Positions 7,280 through 12,797 of a stretch of DNA of 15,828 bases are shown one piece after another; position 1 is the stretch's first letter, and each line of letters opens with the position of its first letter. The position numbers and the translations under genes were made by a program. Under the pieces are notes generated by a model. It had not been told where the DNA came from. It was given only the letters and a program-made list of their open reading frames with translations, and searched no databases. Origin of the DNA: Parvularculaceae bacterium UBA4496. GTDB taxonomy: Bacteria; Pseudomonadota; Alphaproteobacteria; Caulobacterales; Parvularculaceae. The stretch lies in assembly GCA_002388885.1 (NCBI GenBank), contig DGNI01000064.1, forward strand, positions 6,170 through 21,997. The letters are read 5' to 3'.

Positions 7280-8221
7280 TTACTGACTGACGCTGTTTCG
7301 TTCAGCAGCGAGCATCAGATCGTGAATATCGCTGAAGCAACCGATCATTCGGACCGGCTTCCCGGCGTCATTACGTATGGCCTTGCCGCGAGAATGATAC
7401 CAGCGGTAGCCGCCTGAATGCGCGCGCAGGCGTAATTTCAGGTCGTATGGCGCCGCATCTCCAAGGTGTTTTTTTAACGCATCCTTGTGCAGGTTGAGGT
7501 CTTCAGGATGAATTGCGTCCTCGATTTTTGAAAGATCGCAAGGCCCCTTGCCGCTGCGGCCGATCAGAGTGTTCAGGTTTTCCGATACGATCGTGCCGCC
7601 CGTCATCATGTCCCAGTCCCAGACGCCGTCAGTAGTTTCTGCGATGGCCCAGTCACGCCGCTCGGCTTCTTCCGCGGCATGTATGGTCGCCGCGACCCGG
7701 TCGTTGAAATACTCAAGAACCGCCAGCGGAATACGTTCGTCTTGAATCGGCGTCCGTGTCAGCGCGACAGCGATACCTGACGTTTGCCCGCTCCTGGTGC
7801 GAAAGGGCGTCCCCACATATCCTCTGAACCCAAATTCTCTTAACATTTTATCGCGCGGAAATGTGTCGGCGACATTGTCGCTATAAGCGCATGCGCCGGA
7901 ATCAATCGCCCGAGCACAGGGCGTTCCATCCAGACTGTAGACGACGTCGTCAATCAGCTTTCCGTCACTCACCATTCGAACAGACCGCACAAGGTTCGAA
8001 TACGGATTGAGGCGCCCGATCATAAACATATCGGCGCCGATCGCTTCACATGCCTCATGGGCGTAGGCTGTTAAAAACTCGTGATCGGGGACCGCGGCGA
8101 GTGTGGTGGCAAGGCAATCAATCTTGTTACGGACGATTGTCTCAATTTGAGTCTCGATAAGAGCGGGCTCGAGATCAATAAACTCGCGATTTGAATTCAA
8201 AGAGGGCATTGCTGGCTGCAT
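7280..8221 (-). CDS. GAF-PAS sensor protein without an output domain
   Basis: This 313-residue soluble protein has a GAF domain at about 37-182, marked by YSLDGTPCARAI (95-106), the DTFPRDKMLREFGFRGYVGT block (119-138) and SGIAVALTRTP. A PAS_3-type domain follows at about 192-303: DGVWDWDMMTG (198-208), IHPEDLNLHKD and the closing YRWYHSRGKAI...IGCFSDIH. This GAF variety usually sits in histidine kinases or GGDEF proteins, but here the chain ends ten residues after the PAS domain and no kinase, GGDEF, EAL or HTH is present. It could sense a small ligand or light and act through a partner protein, or be the remnant of a longer sensor. ATG at 8219-8221 is used; ATG at 8207-8209 is an alternative, and neither has a clear Shine-Dalgarno. 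Confidence 0.8.
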   Translation of the reverse strand: MQPAMPSLNSNREFIDLEPALIETQIETIVRNKIDCLATTLAAVPDHEFLTAYAHEACEAIGADMFMIGRLNPYSNLVRSVRMVSDGKLIDDVVYSLDGTPCARAIDSGACAYSDNVADTFPRDKMLREFGFRGYVGTPFRTRSGQTSGIAVALTRTPIQDERIPLAVLEYFNDRVAATIHAAEEAERRDWAIAETTDGVWDWDMMTGGTIVSENLNTLIGRSGKGPCDLSKIEDAIHPEDLNLHKDALKKHLGDAAPYDLKLRLRAHSGGYRWYHSRGKAIRNDAGKPVRMIGCFSDIHDLMLAAERNSVSQ

Positions 8222-8384
8222 GGTTAAGTTTTACAACTAATGCCTGCCCTCTCCCGCAACAGGCTATGGGCTATTCATAAGGGGCTGGTAGTTAATGCTG
8301 TCTTAATTTCTAACATGGCAGCGTTGTTTAAGTTGGAAAGGCCGGGCGCGATAAGCCCGCTTTGGACAAAAAGAGGAGCGCCGC

Positions 8385-8696
8385 ATGGAGCAACTTTTAT
8401 CTTCGCAAAGCTGGGTCCTGTGGAGCGTGCTGATTGTTATTGCATTTTTCGCGGGGCGCGCATCCGGCGGCGGCATGTCTTCCGAGGAACGCATGCAGCG
8501 GAAAATGGAAGAGCGCCAGCAGGCCGAGCGCCTTTTTGCCGGCCTATCGCCAGAAGTTCAGCAGAACATTGATGCGCAAATTCAGAGCGGGAAAGTCATT
8601 GAGGCGATCAAAATCGTTCGAGTGAATTCCGGCGCAGGGCTTAAAGATGCAAAGCAGGCGGTGGACGCTCGCCGCGCCTCTATGGGCGCAGTTTGA
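8385..8696 (+). CDS. Small membrane-anchored protein with L7/L12 C-terminal-like hairpin
   Basis: This 103-residue protein has one N-terminal membrane helix (about 9-24, SWVLWSVLIVIAFFAG), a charged helical stretch rich in Glu, Arg and Gln (about 32-52) and a C-terminal segment, KVIEAIKIVRVNSGAGLKDA (70-89) followed by KQAVD. That segment closely resembles the helix-turn-helix of the ribosomal protein L7/L12 C-terminal domain, the surface that recruits translation factors (and the related ClpS-like fold). It is too short to be L7/L12 and lacks its N-terminal dimerisation domain and hinge. AGAGGAG (8370-8376) precedes the ATG at good spacing, which supports expression. It is divergent from the GAF-PAS gene and convergent with the TetR gene at 8730. 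Function unknown. Confidence 0.75.
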   Translation: MEQLLSSQSWVLWSVLIVIAFFAGRASGGGMSSEERMQRKMEERQQAERLFAGLSPEVQQNIDAQIQSGKVIEAIKIVRVNSGAGLKDAKQAVDARRASMGAV

Positions 8697-8729
8697 CTAT
8701 CCCGATTTGTCTTACGTCATGCCGTAGAT

Positions 8730-9374
8730 TTATTCCTCCGGGGTCGTCAAAAACCCGTAAAGCATGTCGGCGCAGTCATCGGGAAAAGCGTTGCCGCGAT
8801 GTTTGCATAATCTCGCAGGGGACTCTTCCGGATAGAGCCCTTTTTCAATCATTATGGCGTTGAAAAAATATGCAGCGTAAGTAACCGCGCGGTTCATGTT
8901 TTTCCGTTTGATTTGTTGTTCATAATGCATGAGCAGCGACTTTACGCCTTCTACGGAGGCTTTTTCATATTTCGCCCATTCCTCGCCGGCGCCTAGTTCA
9001 GGCCTGAAGCGGGCATTCAGATGCACAGCGCGCAAAAGATGCGCTTCGCGCGTCACGATCTTCCAGCTCTGCCGCATGAGTTTGCGCAGCGCAGAGCGAA
9101 GGTCGTCTGTATCTTCAATCTCTATGCGGCCGTCGCCTTGCGTCCATTCGGCAATTCTCTTCTTATAAATTTCGAGGATGACGGGGATCAGCGCATCCTT
9201 GTTTTTAAAGCGCTGATAGACCGAGCCGACGGCGACGCCGGCGCGCTCGGCAATCTCCGCAACGCTAACCTGGTCGAAAGGCTTTTCCTTGAGTGCATCG
9301 CCCAACGCATTGACGATCTTTTCCCTCGTCTGCCGTGAGCGAGGTTGATGGGCGGGCAGTTCCCCTTTGCTCAT
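8730..9374 (-). CDS. TetR-family transcriptional regulator, probably autoregulated
   Basis: This 214-residue protein has a TetR N-terminal DNA-binding domain (about 12-62) with the helix-turn-helix at 37-56 (VSVAEIAERAGVAVGSVYQR), followed by FKNKDALIPVI. The C-terminal all-helical domain should bind a ligand and dimerise; its sequence does not point to a ligand. GCAGGA (- strand, 9381-9386) serves as ribosome binding site 6 bases before the ATG. A perfect 18-base palindrome lies 20 bases upstream of the start, in the usual place for a self-repressing TetR operator. The gene is head-to-head with another TetR gene starting near 9625, and its 3' end converges on the small L7/L12-like gene. Family assignment is secure; the regulon is unknown. 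Confidence 0.9.
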   Translation of the reverse strand: MSKGELPAHQPRSRQTREKIVNALGDALKEKPFDQVSVAEIAERAGVAVGSVYQRFKNKDALIPVILEIYKKRIAEWTQGDGRIEIEDTDDLRSALRKLMRQSWKIVTREAHLLRAVHLNARFRPELGAGEEWAKYEKASVEGVKSLLMHYEQQIKRKNMNRAVTYAAYFFNAIMIEKGLYPEESPARLCKHRGNAFPDDCADMLYGFLTTPEE

Positions 9375-9394
9375 CGATTTTCCTGCATTAAATA

Positions 9395-9412
9395 GAATAT
9401 GAATTCATATTC
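9395..9412. promoter_or_regulatory. Perfect 18-base palindrome, probable TetR operator
   Basis: GAATATGAATTCATATTC is identical to its own reverse complement. It starts 20 bases upstream of the ATG of the - strand TetR gene, in an AT-rich patch of an otherwise GC-rich region. Size, symmetry and position fit an operator bound by a TetR dimer; the regulator encoded next to it is the natural candidate. The same site could also act on transcripts leaving to the right. Confidence 0.65.
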
Positions 9413-9610
9413 ATAATATAATGATTTGGCTTCGGACGCAATGCCGAGCGTCGCCGGAGGCGACATTCTATTGCAGCAAAAACGGATGGCCTGTTCCGAA
9501 TTTGGGGCGCCGATAAGAAAGGAATAGTCATAAATTGGTGAGCCGCTCTGCACCGGTGTTTTCCCTTTAACCCTATAGCGAGCGGCGATAAGACCAAATA
9601 CGCAGGAAAA

Positions 9611-9617
9611 TGGGAGG
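9611..9617 (+). promoter_or_regulatory. Ribosome binding site pointing to a TTG start
   Basis: GGGAGGA at 9611-9617 is a strong Shine-Dalgarno sequence 7 bases before the in-frame TTG at 9625. The in-frame ATG at 9610 has only AGGA two bases upstream, which is too close. The ATG at 9618 is out of frame. This favours TTG 9625 as the real start of the TetR gene. Confidence 0.55.
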
Positions 9618-9624
9618 ATGCCGA

Positions 9625-10266
9625 TTGGCACGCCGTCCGGAAAAGCAGACCCGTGATGCGGAAGCAACCAAGGCGGCCTTCGTTCGCGCCGGTGAGATAG
9701 TCTTTGCAGAAAATGGTTTTGACGGTGCAACGCTTGACCGGCTTGCTGAAGAGGCAGGCGCTAACAAGGCGCTGGTCTCCTACTATTTCGGCTCAAAGGA
9801 AGGTCTTTACGTCGCGGTAATTGCATCGATGATCAGCGATGTCGTTGCAGCAGTTGCGAACGAGCTGGGGGGAGATGGCGATCCGGTCAAAAAATTTCAA
9901 CGCTACATCAGGGTGCTGACCCGCGAGATCGGCGCACGCCCGACGTTTCCGGCGATTTTGTTCCGTGAGTATATCGGCGGCTCCATGCAGGAACGTGAAG
10001 AATCGTTCTTGCAAGTCGTGCAGCTTTTTCGCATGACGCACGCGCTTTATATGGCGGGCCGAAAAGCAAAAGCGTTCCGTAAAGTCGATCCACATCTTTT
10101 GCACTTGTCTATTGTCGGCCCGATCATTCACTTTGTCGTTGCAGCGCGCGCCCGCGCAAAAACGATCCATCTCCTGAAGGGCGAGGTAAAGGATGCCGAT
10201 ATAGCCGCCTTTGCAAGGCATCATGAGAAACTCATTCTCGCCGGAATAAGCCAAAGTGAGCGCTAA
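9625..10266 (+). CDS. TetR-family transcriptional regulator, CecR-like
   Basis: From TTG 9625 this is a 213-residue protein (218 from ATG 9610). The N-terminal TetR domain (about 10-60) includes GFDGATLDRLAEEAGANKAL (31-50), then VSYYFGSKEGLYVAVI, a classic TetR recognition-helix ending. The C-terminal part (about 85-205), with TFPAILFREYIGG, resembles the ligand-binding domain of the CecR/YbiH group, many of which control efflux or stress genes. The start choice rests on the GGGAGGA site before TTG. The gene is head-to-head with the TetR gene at 9374 and lies 124 bases upstream of the SCP2-like/cupin gene, separated from it by an AT-rich dyad that could be its operator. The target genes are inferred from position only. 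Confidence 0.87.
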   Translation: MARRPEKQTRDAEATKAAFVRAGEIVFAENGFDGATLDRLAEEAGANKALVSYYFGSKEGLYVAVIASMISDVVAAVANELGGDGDPVKKFQRYIRVLTREIGARPTFPAILFREYIGGSMQEREESFLQVVQLFRMTHALYMAGRKAKAFRKVDPHLLHLSIVGPIIHFVVAARARAKTIHLLKGEVKDADIAAFARHHEKLILAGISQSER

Positions 10267-10284
10267 CGGCGTCGAATGGCCTTG

Positions 10285-10314
10285 TTTTTAATTAAATATC
10301 TGATTAATTAAAAA
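10285..10314. promoter_or_regulatory. AT-rich 11+11 dyad, candidate operator or promoter region
   Basis: TTTTTAATTAA (10285-10295) and TTAATTAAAAA (10304-10314) are perfect inverted copies separated by 8 bases. The dyad stands out as almost pure A/T in GC-rich surroundings. It begins 18 bases after the TetR stop and lies 77 bases before the start of the cupin gene. It fits an operator with an overlapping promoter. As an RNA hairpin it would be weak, although its A/U ends could contribute to termination of the TetR transcript. Confidence 0.5.
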
Positions 10315-10326
10315 GCAGACCCGCCG

Positions 10327-10367
10327 CCCGCCAAAAATGCCCAAGAAGCAGCGGCGTTTTTGGCGGG
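10327..10367 (+). promoter_or_regulatory. Long GC-rich hairpin in the leader of the SCP2-like/cupin gene
   Basis: CCCGCCAAAAATGCC (10327-10341) pairs with GGCGTTTTTGGCGGG (10353-10367). This makes a 15-pair stem with one G-T wobble and an 11-base loop. It ends 10 bases before the GGGAG ribosome site of the downstream gene. There is no T-run after either arm, so it does not look like a simple intrinsic terminator. It may be a 5' UTR structure affecting stability or translation, or, as DNA, a protein-binding dyad. Confidence 0.5.
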
Positions 10368-10390
10368 AGCCAAGAAAGGGAGAGATGGAA

Positions 10391-11173
10391 ATGAACCTGA
10401 AATTGATAACAGGAGCAGCAGCATTATTGGCGGCGGCCGGTGCGCCGGCGGCGGTTGCAGCGCCGTCAAACGAGGAAATTCTGAAGGGCTTCGCAGAGGA
10501 TTTCACCCAAGATCCGTATCTCACCGGAGCGTTGCGTCTGGGCGTTGAGGTCGGTGACCAATTCTACACTATTGACGTTGCGCCCGGCGGCGAGGGTCGC
10601 GAAGCGCGCACAAATGTCAGTGCAGGCAAACCATCGGAACCTGTTTTCTATTTCACAGTCGAAAACAGAGCGCGACTGGAAAAACTTCACGCCGGCAAGA
10701 TGAATGCGCTTACGATGATGGCGGCGGCGTTTTCTTCTGACGTGACGCCCCTGGATATTGAAGTGATGGAGGGTTTTGAGCCGCCTGAAAATTTCGGTGA
10801 GTGGATTATTCCGTTCATCTTTCACTTCTGGACGAAAGGAACGCCGGAGATCGTATCGTTCGCCGATCAGGAAACCCGCGTTACTCACGGCGCCAATGTC
10901 GGCGTCTTTTATTATCAAAGCGGCCTGCGTAGCGCGTGGTTCGACATCAGACCGGGTCAGCATGTAAACGAAGACGAGCGCAGCCGTGAAAATCCCTTTC
11001 CATCGATGTTCTTTTTACTGAAGGGCGAGGTAACGGCAATTATAGACAATGAACGGATGACATTTACCGAAGGCAACATGATGTTCATTCCAGCGGGGGT
11101 AACTCACCAGTTCGTCAACGAAGGCGATGCTGCGGCGTTCGGTTTATTATTCATGTTCGGCGAGGGCGCATGA
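10391..11173 (+). CDS. Secreted protein combining an SCP2-like domain with a cupin domain
   Basis: From ATG 10391 the protein has 260 residues. Residues 1-24 are a Sec-type signal peptide (KLITGAAALLAAAGAPAAVA), predicted to be cleaved after A24. Residues about 28-135 resemble an SCP2 sterol-carrier fold: GDQFYTIDV, PVFYFTVENRARLEKLHAGK (84-103) and NALTMMAAAF. Residues about 183-258 are a cupin_2 barrel. Its second motif is complete (GNMMFIPAGVTHQFVN, 228-243, with P234, G236, H239, N243). The first motif keeps H191 but has N193 instead of the second His and no obvious Glu, so metal binding may be altered. GGGAG at 10378-10382 is spaced 8 bases from ATG 10391 but only 2 from ATG 10385, which favours 10391. 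No ligand or reaction can be stated. The SCP2 call is weaker than the cupin call. Confidence 0.78.
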   Translation: MNLKLITGAAALLAAAGAPAAVAAPSNEEILKGFAEDFTQDPYLTGALRLGVEVGDQFYTIDVAPGGEGREARTNVSAGKPSEPVFYFTVENRARLEKLHAGKMNALTMMAAAFSSDVTPLDIEVMEGFEPPENFGEWIIPFIFHFWTKGTPEIVSFADQETRVTHGANVGVFYYQSGLRSAWFDIRPGQHVNEDERSRENPFPSMFFLLKGEVTAIIDNERMTFTEGNMMFIPAGVTHQFVNEGDAAAFGLLFMFGEGA

Positions 11174-11384
11174 TGCATGCGGCGGTTTAACACCTGAAGT
11201 TTCGACATATGGGCGAAATACTTTTCCGTTATATGAGGAGCGATGCTGACGAGGCGGCGCGCCTTCGTGGATGCCCGCACGCCGTTTATCGAGCGTTAGC
11301 GTCCGTTCGTCCCCGTCAAGGGTTGCGTTCCGTGCATGCAGGGCGGAGAATCGAAAAACAATTCGCCACAAGAGCAGGTAACTT
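11174..11384. other. 211-base intergenic region before phoX-like gene
   Basis: The only rightward frame here (11209-11430) overlaps the phosphatase gene, lacks any family resemblance and has a composition typical of a chance frame. No strong hairpin followed by a T-run is visible. The region probably carries the promoter of the PhoX-family gene, but I cannot identify boxes or a Pho-box-like repeat. Confidence 0.4.
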
Positions 11385-12797
11385 ATGCCCCTTTCGCGCC
11401 GCCTTTTGCTCCGTTCCGCCTATGCGGTAGGGTTATCCTACGCGACATTATCTATACCCGGCACCGCTCGCGCGCATTCGGCGAATGAAAGATTGCCCTT
11501 GCTTTCAGACCCAGCCGGCATGCTCGACCTGCCCGAAGGGTTTACATACAAACTTGTTTCTCAAACCGGCGGAAAAATGTCGGATGGATTCTTCCGTCCC
11601 GGCCGGCCTGACGGCATGGCGTGTTTCGCGCATCCCGATGATGCAACGAAATGCATCCTGACGCGCAATCATGAAAACTGGCCCGACACGGAAGATGGAA
11701 GTCCGTTCGGCGAAGACAACGCGCTCGTCTCACGCGTCACGGAAAAACAGCTTTACGACCGCAAGCCCGACGGCCGACCGTTTATCGGCGGCGTCACAAC
11801 GCTCATTTATGATCTCAAAAATGAGCGCATCGATAAAGAGTTTCTCTCGCTGACGGGTACGGCTGGCAATTGCGCCGGAGGCGCAACGCCATGGGGCTCT
11901 TGGCTCTCCTGCGAAGAATCCGCCGTGACCGCACCCGACGATGCGCAGAAAAATCACGGATTTGTCTTTGAAGTGCCAATCAGCGCGACGGGTCCGGTGG
12001 ATGCGGTTCCCCTTACTGCCATGGGCCGATTTGCGCACGAAGCTGTTGCGGTCGATCTTGAAACCAACTTCATCTATCTGACCGAGGATAACGGCTCCGG
12101 TCTCTTTTATCGCTTTATTCCGGAAGAGCCCGGCGCGCTGCATCGCGGCGGCAGGCTTCAGGCGCTGGCGATCAAGGGGTGGAAATCCGCGGACACCAGC
12201 AACTGGCCCTTCGACTGGCGGTTCGGCGGGACACGTCCGATCGATGTCGGGCAAACATTCGACGTCGAATGGATTGATGTTGATGACGTCGATGCGCCCG
12301 ATGGCGATCTTGCAGAGCGCGGTCATGCAGCGGGAGCTGCGCAATTCTCCCGTGGTGAGGGCATGGCCTATGGCAAGCGTCAGGGCGAAGCGGGCGCGAT
12401 CTATTTCAACTGCACTAATGGCGGGCGTGCACGTTCCGGCCAAGTCTGGCGATACACGCCAAGCCCCGATGAAGGACGGACCGATGAGAACCACCGCCCG
12501 GGCAAGCTGACGCTGGTTTATGAATCGCCAACCGCCGATGAGCTTGATTATTGCGATAATCTCGCCTTTGCGCCGTGGGGCGACCTTATTCTGTGTGAAG
12601 ACGGTTTCGGAACGCAGTATTTACGAGGGCTGACGCCCGCCGGCGAGATTTACGACCTTGCGCGTAACGCCCATGACGACGGCGCCGAGTTTTGTGGTGC
12701 GTGTTTCTCGCCGGACGGATCGGTGTTGTTCGTCAATGTGCAATCGCCCGGCTTTACTTTCGCCATCAAGGGGCCGTGGAATACGCTGCGCGCTTAG
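11385..12797 (+). CDS. PhoX-family (DUF839) protein, probable Tat-exported phosphatase
   Basis: This 470-residue protein starts with a twin-arginine signal: SRRLLLRSAYAVGLSYATLS, with likely cleavage after TARA (residue 30). The rest is one PhoX/DUF839 domain. Conserved blocks are NCAGGATPWGSWLSCEES (162-179), GRFAHEAVAVD (214-224), YLTEDNGSGLFYRF (231-244), SRGEGMAYG (322-330), CDNLAFAPWGDLILCEDGFG (390-409) and CGACFSPDGSVLFVNVQSPG (437-456). Characterised PhoX enzymes are iron- and calcium-dependent alkaline phosphatases that release phosphate from organic phosphoesters in the periplasm. Many DUF839 members are untested, so the activity is probable rather than certain. The AGCAGGTAACTT leader gives a modest ribosome site. 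The stop overlaps that of the opposite-strand MATE gene by four bases. There are no phosphate-transport genes next to it. Confidence 0.87.
   Translation: MPLSRRLLLRSAYAVGLSYATLSIPGTARAHSANERLPLLSDPAGMLDLPEGFTYKLVSQTGGKMSDGFFRPGRPDGMACFAHPDDATKCILTRNHENWPDTEDGSPFGEDNALVSRVTEKQLYDRKPDGRPFIGGVTTLIYDLKNERIDKEFLSLTGTAGNCAGGATPWGSWLSCEESAVTAPDDAQKNHGFVFEVPISATGPVDAVPLTAMGRFAHEAVAVDLETNFIYLTEDNGSGLFYRFIPEEPGALHRGGRLQALAIKGWKSADTSNWPFDWRFGGTRPIDVGQTFDVEWIDVDDVDAPDGDLAERGHAAGAAQFSRGEGMAYGKRQGEAGAIYFNCTNGGRARSGQVWRYTPSPDEGRTDENHRPGKLTLVYESPTADELDYCDNLAFAPWGDLILCEDGFGTQYLRGLTPAGEIYDLARNAHDDGAEFCGACFSPDGSVLFVNVQSPGFTFAIKGPWNTLRA

Larger units (their letters stand above)
9375..9624. other. 250-base divergent intergenic region between two TetR genes
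   Basis: Besides the palindrome at 9395-9412, this gap contains a 6+6 hairpin GTCGCC-gga-GGCGAC (9450-9464) and an 8-base palindrome CACCGGTG (9551-9558). No reading frame here looks like a gene: the open frames are short and have no ribosome site or family resemblance. The two divergent TetR promoters must lie here, but I cannot place convincing -10 and -35 boxes. Confidence 0.5.

Noticed and set aside
8343..8359. CGGGC...GCCCG hairpin in the leader of the L7/L12-like gene
   Set aside because: A 5-pair stem with a 7-base loop is common by chance in this GC-rich DNA and has no supporting context.
9371..9730. 119-codon - strand frame across the divergent TetR gap
   Set aside because: It crosses the promoter region and the start of the right-hand TetR gene and has no recognisable domain or ribosome site.
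10337..10390. N-terminal extension of the SCP2-like/cupin frame to ATG 10337
   Set aside because: It would start inside the long hairpin, adds a basic stretch (KKQRRFWREPRKG) ahead of a normal signal peptide, and lacks a ribosome site.
11209..11430. 73-codon + strand frame before the PhoX-like gene
   Set aside because: It overlaps the phosphatase start in another frame, and its Arg/Ala-rich product shows no motif.
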